Assembly: GCF_022605165.1 (NCBI RefSeq)
Contig: NC_063071.1
Location: forward strand, 620,001-684,000
Length of the DNA: 64,000 nt
Direction: 5' to 3'
Source of the DNA: Purpureocillium takamizusanense
Taxonomy: Eukaryota > Ascomycota > Sordariomycetes > Hypocreales > Ophiocordycipitaceae
Position 1 is the stretch's first letter. Each line of letters starts with the position of its first letter. The notes under the pieces were generated by a model. That model saw only the letters and a program-made list of their open reading frames with translations, ran no database searches and was not told the DNA's origin. Shown here one piece after another: positions 33,947 to 45,679 of the stretch. Made by a program: the position numbers and the translations under genes.

Positions 33947-35099
33947 AACACGAAAGCAAAGAAAAGAGTGTGTGGTGGTGCACTATTCCTCAAGCAAGAG
34001 AAACCCAGGCCGGTGCTGTTCACGAAAATACCGTCGTCGTCGTTGTCGCGGGTGGTCTGTTGGGTGGTTGGTGTCCGTGATCCTCGTCCCTCTCACCACA
34101 CATAGCCAGCCTTCATGCCGTCTAGTCCGGTCCGACCTATTTTCGTCCCACCTTTTTTGTCGTCGTCGTCCTTCGTCGTCTTTCGTCGTCGTCGTGGGCT
34201 TCGACCTCGTCACTCCGTCGTCGTCGTCGTCGTGTATCTGACGCCGTCTGAGCAATGAATCACCTTTTGCTCTGGTATAAAGAGAGTGAAAAAAGGAGTG
34301 GGGAGGGGGGGATCGCGAGAAAATCAAAGTCGTCGCGTGTCTGCTGCTACTACTGCTGCTGCTGCCGGCCCGGCCTCGAATGCACTTTGACTTGGCTTGG
34401 GTTCCTTCCTTTGGGGGGGGACGACGCAGATTCGCGAGCCCACGCCCACGCCTACCACGCCAATCTCCACATCGTAAGTCATAACAATTTCCCCTACGTA
34501 CTACTGCTCGGCTGGCGAGCACGGCCGGGCGAAGAGCCTGGACCCGGTTTGAATCGTCGTCAGGAATGCGTTGCGTGGTGTGACCACATTCCAACGACAG
34601 GCGCAGAAGACCGTTTGACCGATGGGACCCGAGGACCACAAGAAGCCCCGACGCACGCCTCGTTTTGGGGAAGCAAAAATGTTTATTGGTCATGGGAAAT
34701 AACGTGTTTACAACGGCGACTCAAACCTGCAGCATCTACGTGAACGTGCACTTACATCGTGGCTTGAAGAGTCGAGAAGCTGGGGTGGAGTGATCTGCCA
34801 TCGGGATATAAGGTTGCTCCCGTCCAGCCCGCCCCCCCCTCTCCCGCCCTCACGCTCGGCACGTCACTTGCAACAGGCATCCAGCACCTCGGCAGTACGT
34901 GTCGCAAATGTAAAAGCACCATATGTTCACCAAGGCTGGGTAGCATCTCTGCTCTATGAAAAGAAAGCGCAAAGCCAAATGTACTGCCAATCATGCCACT
35001 CGAATGTCACCTTGTCATCTGGAGCCTGTCCAGATGGCAAAAATCCTCCAAAAAAATCCCGTCACCCTATTTCTTCCGTGTCTCCTCGCAATTCTTGTC
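33947..35099. other. Intergenic, GTC/TCG-rich
   Basis: Upstream region of the giant membrane protein gene and 3' flank of the DUF1996 gene. Runs of CGTCGT triplets occur at 34032-34042 and 34156-34233. No gene is supported. Confidence 0.4.
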
Positions 35100-36900
35100 T
35101 TATAGCCGCTTTCCGTGGCGACCGTGTAGGTGAGCACCGCGACGCCGCCGCCGGGAGGCCACGGGTGCGGCCGTCTCCTTCGCCACGATGTCCTGTGTCA
35201 CGTAGACAGTCTTCTCTTCCATCTCCCAGAGGATCTCGGTCACAGTTTTGCCGTTAGTCACGTACTGGGTGCTGTAGAAGCTCTTAGTATCCGGCGCCGG
35301 GGTGCTGGCTGGAGGAGGTGGGGGCGGAGGCGTTGTCGGCGTCGTAGGCGCGGCGTTCTCAGGGTTTGCCTTGACTGCATAGCTGGAAGAGGTGGGAACA
35401 GCGGCTGTTGTCGGGACTGCCGGAGCGCTCGAGGATGCCTTGAAGATCTGGCCGGGAAGGGGAGAGGCAGGTGCCGACGGTTTCTCGCCAGGCTTGTAGG
35501 TCAAGCTCGGCTGAGCGGCAGGAGCGGACGGGGCCGGTGCGCCAGGGCCGTCAGGCTTACCACCCGGCAGCTTGATCATCGGTCCCTTGACATCCTCGCC
35601 GAACAAGGCCTGCGGCAGCGACTTCTTAAGGCCGCAAGCCGTGGCCTTGGCCTCGCTCACGACATTGAACAGCGGGCAGTCCTCAATTCTGCCCGAAGGG
35701 TTCGTGCAGGTGTTGACGGCTTTCTGCAGGAAGCTCTGTTCCCAGCCCATCATAAAGTCACCATGATAGCCGTAGCCTATTGAGTGTCAGTCTGGGCGCA
35801 TGAGAAGCCAGTTTGCGTGTGTCTCCACTCACCAGTCTTGTCTCCATTGGAGAAGACAAAGCTTCCCCTCTTGTTCTTGAAGGCATAGGTGTTCCAGATA
35901 ACCTCGTACAGCAGGCTTGGCAGGCGCACGGGGTGGGTGTCCGGACAGGTTCCAGACATGACGAGATCAGGGAAAGCGACATGGTCCTTGTGGTTCTCGC
36001 TGTCTAGGTGCTCGACGCCCTTGGAGCAAGAGGGGAACATGATTTCCATGCGGATGCCATTCTTGCAGTTGGCGTCGAGATATTGCTTGTCGGGCATGTA
36101 GTGGCGGTAGAGCGTGCCCTCTGGTGTCTTGTCATAGTTAAGGCAGTTGAAGCCGATGGCTCGCTGCTCGAGATCCTCCTGCTTGGTCTGGCCGAGAGAC
36201 TTCCACATCGACTTGTCCGGGTCGGGCTTGTCGGGGTCGGCCACGGTGTACGTCCGGCGCTCGTTGGTGCCTGACAGCATGCGGAACCCCGTGGGGAAGG
36301 CCGTGATGTTCTCCCCGTAAAGCAGGTAGTAGCTGTCCCGCAGTCAGCAGATGATATCTTCAACCAAGGCGAGAGCGCCCCCTCGTGCCAAACAGCGGAG
36401 CGACGCAGACTTACGCAAGCATGCCTCCGACCTGTTGGACAAGCTCGTATTTGCCAGTATCCTCATTTTGGAAGTAGAGCGCAGGGGTCCAGTACGACGA
36501 CTTGTCCTGCGTGACACGGCACGAGGTGCAGCTGCCGGCGAGAAGGTCCTCGGAGTTGGCGGTCTCGGAGAATCCTGTAAGCAGTCCCAAGTTAGAGGTC
36601 ATTCGTTTGTGGGTGGGCGAAGCTGCAAGCCACCTGGCTGGCGTTACACTAGAGCCGGGTGCGCCCGTCGGTGGCGTGCATGACAGCCCCATCAACGCCA
36701 GGAACGGTGCAAAGGGGTTCGTTGACAGCGTTGGACTCACCATCGGATCCGTGAATCGCGTGGACGTGACCGGAAACACTGCCTGGATTGACGATAGGGT
36801 CCATTCGCGCAAGTCCGACGCGACCAGGGCATTCCATGCGCCAGAAGGCGTTGGCGCCTGCGATGAGGCCCGCCGAGAGGGCGAGTGATAGTTTGGTCAT
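35100..36900 (-). CDS. Secreted DUF1996 protein
   Basis: Extracellular fungal protein of unknown function containing a DUF1996 domain. Four exons: 36900-36741, 36574-36415, 36332-35833 and 35776-35100, giving 498 residues; introns are GTGAGT/GTAAGT...CAG or TAG with matching phases. Signal peptide: LSLALSAGLIAGANA, then FWRMECPGRVGLARMDPIVN; the RMDPIVNPG...HVHAIHG block is the DUF1996 hallmark. Further family features: CTSCRVTQDKSSYWTPALYF, GENITAFPTGFRM, and CSKGVEHLDSENHKDHVAFP with its conserved His residues. Behind the domain come a Pro/Ala/Ser-rich linker and a short C-terminal segment with FYSTQYVTNGKTVTEILWEM, ending in a basic tail. Domain members in basidiomycetes are often linked to WSC modules; none is seen here. 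Confidence 0.9.
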
Positions 36901-39900
36901 CGTGTGAACGATGCACCAGAGGTGGCGTGCGTGTCAAACGGCTTCTGCTATCGTTTGCGCCGGGTAAAGGAGCGGATGACGCGAGAAGGCGGTCTAAATG
37001 AACGCACGTCAGTCACGGTCCGAAATGAATAGCCCTGCTCGGCTGCGCTCAAGCTGTGTCAAAAGAGGGTAGCGGAGGGACTGTACAGGAGAACTGAGCG
37101 TTGGAGGAGAGAAGCCGCGATGTGGCGAGCGGTCGAACGAGGGGGAAGGCGGTGCGAGAAGAGGTAGATGAGAGGATGAGGTGCGAGGCGGGCGTGCAGG
37201 CGCAGTGGGATGAAGAAGCGGAAGGAGGTGGTGGTTCGAGGCAGCCGAGCAGCTCAGGTAGAGACGCTCGCCTCCTCAATCCGTCCGCCACGAAGACGAG
37301 AACCGTCGTTGCTCCCAACTCCCCCAGTCCGCGCTTCACTCAAGCCCAGCGTGGTGAACTGACGCGTAAAGTGACTGATGATGAGAGGGGTAGTGAGGAT
37401 GATGTGATGCAGGACAAAGGGCGGCTTCCAAGCACAGCACGGCGTCGCGCCCCGATGAAATGATGATAAAATGCTGTTGCAAATACGACCGCGTCCAGGG
37501 ATAGACACGCAATCGGCAAGATGTGAAAAAAAATCAAGGAAGCACAATCGATGCCCGTAAGGCGACGCGAATATCGACAATGGCAAAGGAATGGCTCACC
37601 CAGAAGAAGGCTCGTCCCAGCCCCGCGAGCGTTCCAAGACTCTGAATTCCAGCGCGCGGCCCAGACACTACGTCAGGCACAATCCCCGCCGAAACTCAAT
37701 GTTTCCCACACGCGTTCACAAGGCCAAAGATAGAGACCCGTTTGTTCGGTCCGACTGACTTTTTTCAGCTGCTGCTGCGTGGTGGCGATGGTCTGATGCT
37801 GTGCAGTTTGCCGGTTCAGGCGTGGTTGGGAAAGCTTCGCCGGTGCGTACGTCGTGATGGCAACCACAGCAATTTAATTTCCAAAAACCAAAGTTTTCTT
37901 CTCGTTTGAAGACTCAAGCTGAAGAAAACAAAAGGTCTCCGATAATTTATCGATCCAAGGGTTTCGGGGTCTTTGGGAAACGGTTAGACACTGGAACGGA
38001 TATTCAAGTGGCGCGGCGGCGGTTGCGTCCCGACCTGTCAACAATACTGCGCCCACTCTTCTACCAGCAACCAAAAGATTCGGACTGATAATCGGCGTTT
38101 ACTCGCAGGGCACGAAACGACCGTGCTACCAGGATGCCGTCGTTTTCAGGGTAATGCAGCCAGCTGTCGTCGTGCAAAGATGCTCGGCACTCCCGCGTGT
38201 AGGTGTTGCCCAGAGACTGGTAACTCAGAAGGCGGGTGTCGAGCCAGGAAGCGAACGGACCAAGGGGCCAACAAAGCGGACGGGTTTGCGTCTTACGGGA
38301 AAAAAGGAAACTGCAAAGGTTCAAAGAGCGTAGCGAAGATGCAAAGGAGTGCAAGGCGCCTCACGGCGTGTGATGGAATGAGTGTAGGGGTCAAGACGTC
38401 GAGCGAGAAGCCTCTCGCATCGCAGGAACGAAGGGAAGGGGCCAGAGAGGAAGGAGACGGTCAAAGGCATCGAACACTCCCACCAAAAGGGGGAAGGGGG
38501 CCATATCGAAACAATGGAAGATCTCGGTGGAGAGGCAATTCGTCTGTCGAGCGGTGCATTGTGCCAAGCCCGGCCCCCGGGCAATGGCAGCGCCCCCAAG
38601 CATCCAGGCAGGCCAGGGCATCAAAGACACACCACCACGTCTCTGCTGGAGCCGTCTGTCCGTTTACCGCTCCAGGCCCGACAAGATTACGGGGGGTTCC
38701 AAGGGTCACTGGGCATGGGGACCCAAGACGGTAGTCGTCCACCAGCGAAGGACTGGTGACGTCGGGTTGCACGAGGGCAAAGGGCCCGAGTACTGGATAC
38801 ACAAGGGGCGGTTGGGCCAGGGGGTGGCATGGGCGCAGTGCAACACCGGCTCGGGGGCCACAGGCACGAGACGAGGTACGAGGTACCAGGAACCACGAGG
38901 GAGGGTCGACGGCAGACGGCAGACTGGACGACGGCAAACCGATGAGATTGAGGCGTCGACGACAAGTCATGCCCAGGGAGGCACGAGGGATGTGCGGACC
39001 CACGCGCCTGATTGGTCTCTGCGAGCTTTGCCCGTTGGAGGAGGAGGCTGTCTCGGTGGGGGGGGAGGGGCGATGGTCAGGGGCAATGCAGCCATGATTT
39101 GCACAACACCGAGCCTTGCCCCCCCCGACTCTGCCATGTCCGACGATCCCTTTTTGGCCCCCTTTGGCGGGATGGCGGGGTCCCTACACGAGGTATGTAT
39201 TTGGCACCGAATCGTGCCTGGAATATCGGGGTCCCAACGACTCGGGTCAAAAAGCAACTCATGATCATTATCAAAGATTGTTTGCCCCGTTTCCCTTCGG
39301 CAAGACAGCAAGGCCCATCGTCTTTTCCTCGCGGTTGGCACGTCCGTCTTGCGTGGCTCCGTCTACAAGATGGCCTGGGTGTTTCGGCTGTGGTTGGTGC
39401 AGTGCCAAGCGTGTGTTGGCGCGCCGGCATGGGTGCGCCCCTCTATGACGACGGTTCGTCCAACTCTAGCGCGGTGGTCGTCCTGAGCCTCAATATACAC
39501 CCCCAAGGCTAAATAGGGATCTTAAAAAGAGCCAGGCCGGCGGGCGCCGCTGCTGGGCCGACCCGGGTTGGACTCTAGAGGTTGGTTGGTGAGCTGGATA
39601 GACGACGCGTCCGCGTTGCATGCCAGCCAGGTAGACGAGAAGTGGCCTTTGCTTGCGCACGAACGGAGCAGTAAACGTGGAAGGGGGTGGAGGGCTCCCT
39701 TTGCCACCTCGCCCTGCCTGACTGGTATGCCATGCCAGCGCGCGACGGCGGCGGTGTTGGGGTTGGACGCGTTCTTTTGGACGGCGCTTCGCTGGCGCAA
39801 GTGCTGGCACGGCTGGGGAGAGAGGCCACGCACGCGGGAACTCAATCAATATCAGGGGCGGGCGGGCATGGGATGCGGTTTCATGCGCTGCCCAACCAGC

Positions 39901-40724
39901 CAATCCGGTGTGGGCGCCACCCCCAGACTCAGCGCCGGCCCCAAGGGGGCTTGGAGGGGGGGGGGGGGGTCCCTCCCACTGAATTTGGACCACAGGCGCT
40001 GCTGCCAGGGGCTACTCAGGCACAGCAGACGGGGAGGTTGGCAAACCGCCTGTGGCCTGGGTGGTGCATTCGCTGCGTGAGTGTACCTAAGGCTACGTAC
40101 CTACACCGGCCACTCCAACATGGATGTCGCCCACACCTCAGCCACAGCCGCCCACCGCCTGGTCACCTGCACCTGGCTTCGACCCGGCTCTCTGGGCAAG
40201 CGGCCGTGCGGGAACCGCCCAGTCGCCCTCGAACTGGTGGCGACTGGGGAGGACATGGGCAATCATCCCGACGCCTCGGTTCCGAGACGATTTAATAAGA
40301 TTCAAACACTAGCGGCGGGCTGGCGTCCTTCTGGGAGGCAGGAGCATCTGGTGTTGATGCGCTTGCGCTTGCAGGCGTCAGCCGCTTCGACATCTCGGGC
40401 GCCACGGGCAATTATTCCAAAGGTTGCGAGCAATCAATGCCTTGGCGGGCACCGGTAATTTAAACGTGACTCTTTACCATGAAGCATCCTAGGTTGATCA
40501 TGGACGGGAAGCCCTAGGGCCATCTGTACTCACGGCGCCCCTAGCGAAGCATAGCCCGTCCCTTCATCTCATGTACTTCGTAGTTGTTACCCCTCCGCGG
40601 GGTCGACCTTTATGCATCGACCGTTCCCCTTCCCCCTCCCCCAAATCCCAACCAAGCACCGCAAGACGCTGGTGACCACACCTCGGTAGCAGTCCCCCTA
40701 GGTACTGAGGTAGGTAGTAGTACC
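36901..40724. other. Long intergenic region, no gene recognised
   Basis: 3.8 kb without a credible gene. Open frames of 150-245 residues between 38.1 and 40.1 kb run on both strands at once, lack motifs, and look like by-products of GC-rich sequence. A run of 13 G (39957-39969) and other G-runs are present. Purine-rich DNA near 37095-37260 lies upstream of the DUF1996 gene. A non-coding RNA cannot be excluded. Confidence 0.4.
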
Positions 40725-41045
40725 TCAGCAGGTAGCGAGCGCCGTGACCTTGCTGGTGAGCTCGGGCGGCACGGCACCCCGGAGGTCGTCCACCTGCTTC
40801 CCGTCCTTGAAGAAGAGAAACGTGGGCATGGCGCTGATGCCGTACTCTTGCGCCACGGGCGCCACCTCGTCCACGTCGACCGACACGAACTTGATCTCGC
40901 CCTTCTCCTCGGACAGCTTCGCGAAGACGGGCTTGATCATCCTGCACGGCGGGCACCAGCTGGCGGTGAAGTCGACCACCACCCTGGGGTTGTCCTTGAG
41001 GACCTGGTTGAACTCCTCGAGCGACTTGATCTCGACGACGACCAT
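40725..41045 (-). CDS. Thioredoxin with WCPPC active site
   Basis: Small cytosolic disulfide reductase, intronless, 106 residues. Family landmarks: VVVDFTASWCPPCRMIKPVF active site at residues 31-36, VDVDEVAPVAQEYGISAMPT with the cis-proline (MPTF), and FFKDGKQVDDLRGA near the C-terminus. The usual WCGPC active site is WCPPC, with the codons tgc ccg ccg tgc at about 40941-40952. The C-terminus ends in a Cys (ALATC). The start at 41045 (MVVVEIKS) gives the normal length; the frame continues upstream to 41105 without homology. Changing Gly to Pro between the cysteines alters the redox potential in other thioredoxins. Partner reductase is not in the window. Confidence 0.93.
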   Translation of the reverse strand: MVVVEIKSLEEFNQVLKDNPRVVVDFTASWCPPCRMIKPVFAKLSEEKGEIKFVSVDVDEVAPVAQEYGISAMPTFLFFKDGKQVDDLRGAVPPELTSKVTALATC

Positions 41046-43322
41046 GGTTCTTTTCTTGCGTTCGTTTGATTCTTTGGGTGGGGGATTGGTGGTGGTGATG
41101 CGCAAGTTGTGCGTTTTGTGGTTGCGTGCGGGGAAGAAAAGCTCAATGCGTGATGCGAGAGTTTTGGAACGCGCCTGTGAAAGTGCGTAGTAAGTTACTT
41201 CGTACAGTGTAGTGAAGTGTATTAGGCGATTGCGCGACCAGCCTCTTTAAAAGGGCACTTTCAGCGGGCCGGCCGTTGCCCGATTATAGTGAGGATTACG
41301 AATCCACGCAGCGAAAAGCCATCGGCCCGCTGCTTCCCATTGCTTCCAGTCAATGGTCAGTGCATGCATCTCGGCTGACATGCATCTGGTCACTATTGGC
41401 GGCTTCCATCATATTCCGCGCCACGAAGAAATCGCAGCCTTGGGGGGGGGGTTTACGCGACAGCGTCATACTTGGCCGTGTCTGTTTGCTGCTGCTGCGC
41501 CGCTTTCCATCCATCTGCATGTCCGCCCTGGCGATGCCCCCGTGGGTAAGGCGGCCATCAAGAGCCGCATTCCAAATCGCAGTGAGGAGCAGTCCCGTGG
41601 CCACCACGTCAGAGAGCGGAGCTGAACATCAAGGTGCATGTGCGTGTGGTTGCAACACGCCACCGCGAGGCTGTTGCTACTACTGCTGCTGCTGCTGCTG
41701 CGGCTGCTGCGGCTGCTGTTGAGGGATGGGCCTGGATGGCACGGGTGGACTGGGCTGGCTGGCCAGGCCACCAACCACTTCAGATCTGCCGGAGCGGCTG
41801 CACCGTGGTCGACGACAACTGGGCGGGCCCGCGCCTTTGTCGTCGCAGTCCATTATACAGCAAACAGCCAAACATGTAACTGCATCACACGATGGATGAC
41901 TGCTGCAGGTCATTTTTAGTGCGGCTGATTCCGGTCCTTGCACCAGCCCCCGCATACAATTCAGTAGTACAACATCAGGATTATGGCTCGTCGAGGCTGC
42001 GATTGCCACGGCACTGTAACCCAGCCCCCCGAAGCCACGGTAATAACGCACACCGCTCCTGGTGGTGGCGAGAGTGAGTGCATGAAAGCGCAGACCAGCC
42101 ACTCGATTTCTCAAGGGTCGCCTGGCAAGGCGCAACGTCGAGAGCAAACACCGCTCGATGCTGAAACGCATTGACTCTCCGGCCTTTGACACGCCATCAG
42201 TCACACGATGAGTGATTGCAGGCTACACGGCGCTCAAACATAGCCAGGTGTGGAATCGACCAGACTCTGGGCACGGGCTCATGTGTAGCATCTTCGTCCG
42301 AACTGCTGAGACGAACTCGAAAAACACGTAGTAGTACATCCAAGACGTAGACCCTTGGCGACGCCTCGCCCGTGACTTCGAGACGTGCATCAACGCCCGG
42401 CCCGCGCTTCCGTCCTGCTGCTGCTCAGCACCTCGTCCTTCTGTCGCAGAAATGTGGCTTGCAGACGCCTCGTGGAGAATGGACCCTGGGCATGACGCAC
42501 CGGGCGGCAGGCGGCGAAGCTCCTTCCAGACGCCAGGATCTTGCTACATTCAGATGCATCAACGTCCACCGACGTCACGGGCGGTCGGCATACATTTCGA
42601 TCATCACGAGGATGAGACATTACGTGACACAGCCCCCAAGCCCGACTTGCCCGCCTTTGTCTGGTGCGCTTTTATTACGTGTTGTGCTGTGCTGCGCAAG
42701 CACCAGGGGATGGATGCTCTCCACATGTTGGTAGATCAGCGGGGGCAGACTCGGGCTATTCCGCAACTGTATTCTCATTTCATCCTCACTTCCAAATTGC
42801 ACGAGTACGTCGTGTGCGTGGAGTCGACGCGCAGCAGCTTCTCGTATCCTTGCAACCCATGACAAGACCCAAATAATCCGAGGAGATGCCTTACGAACCA
42901 TTAGATGGAGCACCATTAGCCACGTATAGACTCTCAGATGCCTCGAGCGACTCGATTGTTTTGATCGGAGGGTTAGCTATAGGGTAGCATGTTAGAGTGA
43001 TCACGTAGCTCTCGTACGAGATGTCAGCATGCGTTGCGGCGCGCCTGGGTCATCCCATGCCTGCGCACTAAAAATGGCTAGCGCGATCTGGGGGTAGGGC
43101 GCGGACCGAGAAAATGGTGGAATACCTGGATGCTGAGAGTTTTCTTCCTTTACGAATAGCATTACTCTTTAGTAGACCCTAGCATCCGAAGCCCAGTAAT
43201 CATTGCCGTTGTTTCTTCCCGTACCGCTCGATGTTTAATCGTTTCCGATTCCTTACACGAGGCCTGTCTTAAGAAAACGACCCAGTGGTAGGACAGGCCC
43301 TGAGCCGCTTCAGTTTCTGATT
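41046..43322. other. Intergenic, no gene recognised
   Basis: 2.3 kb between the thioredoxin and F-box genes. A CTG-rich microsatellite (41682-41717; CTGCTGCTGCTGCTG then CGGCTG) is present. Towards the right, A/T content rises. No coding sequence is supported. Confidence 0.4.
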
Positions 43323-44693
43323 ATGTTCTCGATTTCTGGTCTCCCACCTGAGCTTCTGCACCCAATCTTTGAGCGACTTGCTTCTCAGCAGCTTCGGTCG
43401 CTATGCGTCGTCTCCCAGAAATTTCGTGCTGTCGCGGAGCGATGCCTCTATTCAAAAATTGAGATGAGATGGGATAACTCTTCGACACCGCCTATGGCCC
43501 GGCTATTGCGCAGCATCCTGACCCGGCCAAAACTTGCTTCTTACGTCTCTACCCTCGTCCTCGATGGGAACACAGACTTTTATCAAGATGACTTCGCCGG
43601 GCAACTTCCTCCCAAGATTAAAGTCGACCACGCAGATATGGAAATATTCGAGGCGGCTGTCCAAGACTCGGAGATGTTTGCCGACAAAGCACTATGGTTA
43701 CACGAGATGCGAAATGGCACCATGGACGCCTTTGTTACACTTTTGCTGTCAAATCTCTTGAACCTTCGGACTTTGGACATTTGCAGAAACTTTGCCAAAG
43801 AAAGCAAACTTCTCGGCATGATGCTCCGCTATGCCCTTTGGGCAAGCTCGGAAACTAGGGCAACAGGCGAATGTCGATTCCGGCAGCTTCAACAAGTCTC
43901 ATTCGTCACCGCATGTGACGAATGCTTTAGTCCAATATTGCACAACACCGACGATGTGCTACCGCTTTTTTACCTGCCATCGTTACAGCATCTTTCCATC
44001 TCAATCAACAACCCTGTCACTTTCTCTTGGCCTGGCAAAGAACCTGACCTGCTCCAACTTGTCTCGCTAGACTTGACAACAATTCGGGAGGCGCATCTAG
44101 CCCACATACTGAAACACACCAAGGCTCTTCGGTCTCTCCGATGGGAATGGCTTTGGGATGAAAACGCGGGCGATCAATCTATCAACACGAAAACAATCGA
44201 CCTCGACCAGCTCTGTTCTGCCTTGTCGCATGTGCGCCACACTCTAACAGAACTAAAACTCGGTGCTCGGGCAGTGGTTGCAGAAGGCGGTCCCGATTGC
44301 TATCTTCCTCCATTGACCATTCATGGTTCACTAGACGCCCTCGGGAGTTTTAACAATCTACGAGTCTTTGAGGCCCCATACGCTCTTCTCCTCGGATTCT
44401 CACCAGATGAGCCAAGGCAGCTGAAAGATGGCCTGCCGCGAAACGTACAATCTGTGACCATTTCCGTGGACCTCGAAACGTATGAGGGCAATGAATGGGC
44501 ACCAGAAGCTGTTGTTGAAGCAATCGGAGCATGGCTGGATGAGTATCGGGATGCCACACCTCGTATGACCTGCCTGACATTGTCTCTGAAGGAATATTAT
44601 TTGGGCTTGGGTTGGCGACGTGAATCATGTGACGTCGCAACCTTATGCGCCAAGGCAGGTCTACAATTTTACGAACAAATAAAGATAGCGTAA
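43323..44693 (+). CDS. F-box protein
   Basis: Intronless, 456 residues. The N-terminus is an F-box: LPPELLHPIFERLASQQLRS followed by LCVVSQKFRAVAERCLYSKI, the Skp1-binding helix pair of SCF ubiquitin ligases. The rest has leucine-rich repeat-like spacing (YVSTLVLDG, LLNLRTLDICRNF, LPSLQHLSISINN, LVSLDLTTI, LRSLRWEW, TLTELKLG), consistent with a substrate-binding LRR region. Fungal genomes have many such F-box paralogues. Codon use is more A/T-rich than in the genes left of 41 kb. The target protein is unknown. Confidence 0.85.
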   Translation: MFSISGLPPELLHPIFERLASQQLRSLCVVSQKFRAVAERCLYSKIEMRWDNSSTPPMARLLRSILTRPKLASYVSTLVLDGNTDFYQDDFAGQLPPKIKVDHADMEIFEAAVQDSEMFADKALWLHEMRNGTMDAFVTLLLSNLLNLRTLDICRNFAKESKLLGMMLRYALWASSETRATGECRFRQLQQVSFVTACDECFSPILHNTDDVLPLFYLPSLQHLSISINNPVTFSWPGKEPDLLQLVSLDLTTIREAHLAHILKHTKALRSLRWEWLWDENAGDQSINTKTIDLDQLCSALSHVRHTLTELKLGARAVVAEGGPDCYLPPLTIHGSLDALGSFNNLRVFEAPYALLLGFSPDEPRQLKDGLPRNVQSVTISVDLETYEGNEWAPEAVVEAIGAWLDEYRDATPRMTCLTLSLKEYYLGLGWRRESCDVATLCAKAGLQFYEQIKIA

Positions 44694-44822
44694 GGCGTTT
44701 ATTTGCTAGAAATGACAGGTAGTCTCTGACTTGGGTTACCGCTGATTTGTGACTGCATCACATGAGGTAGTCTTAGTATTGGGACTGAGCGCACGGTACC
44801 GACGCGAAGTAGCCCAAGACTA

Positions 44823-45679
44823 CTAGACATCAATGTGGTGACAGACGCTCAGCTGCTTTTTCTCCACCACACCGCCCGCTAAGCTACTTAGATCATAAGT
44901 TTCCGGTGGAGTATTCTTGCTAAGGTAGTTCAAGTTCTGGTGCGAAACAAATGTCTTACACCCGAGATCGTACTATATGTCATCAGTACTTCTAACCTTT
45001 GGCTTGGAAGGTAAAACCTCGACGTACTAACCTCGTATCCGCAGGGGTTAATAGCACGGAGAGTGCCCTGAACTCCTACGGTGATTGCCCTGGCGTTTCT
45101 GTCTGACAGAGGGATGGCTCCAAGCTGGCCCTCCGGATTAACACGGTAGTACATATGAGCCACGAGCTGTTCGCCGCATTTGCCACCGGTCCTATGCCTC
45201 GTCGTACCCATGCATTCTTGTAAGCTCGTACGGACAGGATTTCTTCCATAGTCGTAGGTAAACGATGTGCTACCCTTTTGCGAAGAACCTAGTATGATTT
45301 CATTGCCGTACGCCAGGAGTGTCATTACTCCAGGGAGGTCTCTGTTGGGGTCTGCATTATATTGTTCGGCGTTGCGTCTCATTTCTTCGTACCCGTCGAG
45401 CGCCATTTGGACTAGCTGGCCGTCGGTGATTCTGCTGAGGTCTTCTTTGAACTTGATGTAACTGGAAAAGACTGTAATGGGGAACGTCCTCTTGCGTATG
45501 TTGGGTCTCGCGACAACTCCTGGCCCTTGAGTCGCCAAAGCATAGTCAAGACTTATGCCTAATGAACCCTCGCCAGGACGCTCATCGGTGAGGTCGAACG
45601 CGGCATGCAGCAAGGAGCTGAATATGCAAGTAATCAGGAGCAAATACGCAGCCAATCCTCGAGTTGAGGGGGTTCTCAT
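44823..45679 (-). CDS. Secreted protein with deaminase-like CGE/PC..C motifs
   Basis: Two exons, 45679-45032 and 44972-44823, giving 265 residues; the 59 bp intron has GTTAGT and TATAG ends. N-terminal signal peptide: GLAAYLLLITCIFSSLLHAA. The frame could start 18 residues earlier at 45733, but the chosen ATG gives the better signal. Two motifs stand out: GGKCGEQLVAHMYYR and, across the intron, INPCGYE joined to YDLGCKTF. CxE followed by PC...C is the zinc/catalytic arrangement of cytidine-deaminase-fold proteins, including several secreted or polymorphic-toxin-type families; here the two distal cysteines are spaced by seven residues, not two. Similar CGE...PCG...GC proteins occur across fungi as far as I recall. 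Deaminase activity is inference only. It lies in the A/T-richer island. Confidence 0.65.

Noticed and set aside
38123..39264. Frames of 203 and 245 residues in the 36.9-40.7 kb gap
   Set aside because: They overlap equally long frames on the other strand, have no motifs, and show composition typical of GC-rich non-coding DNA.
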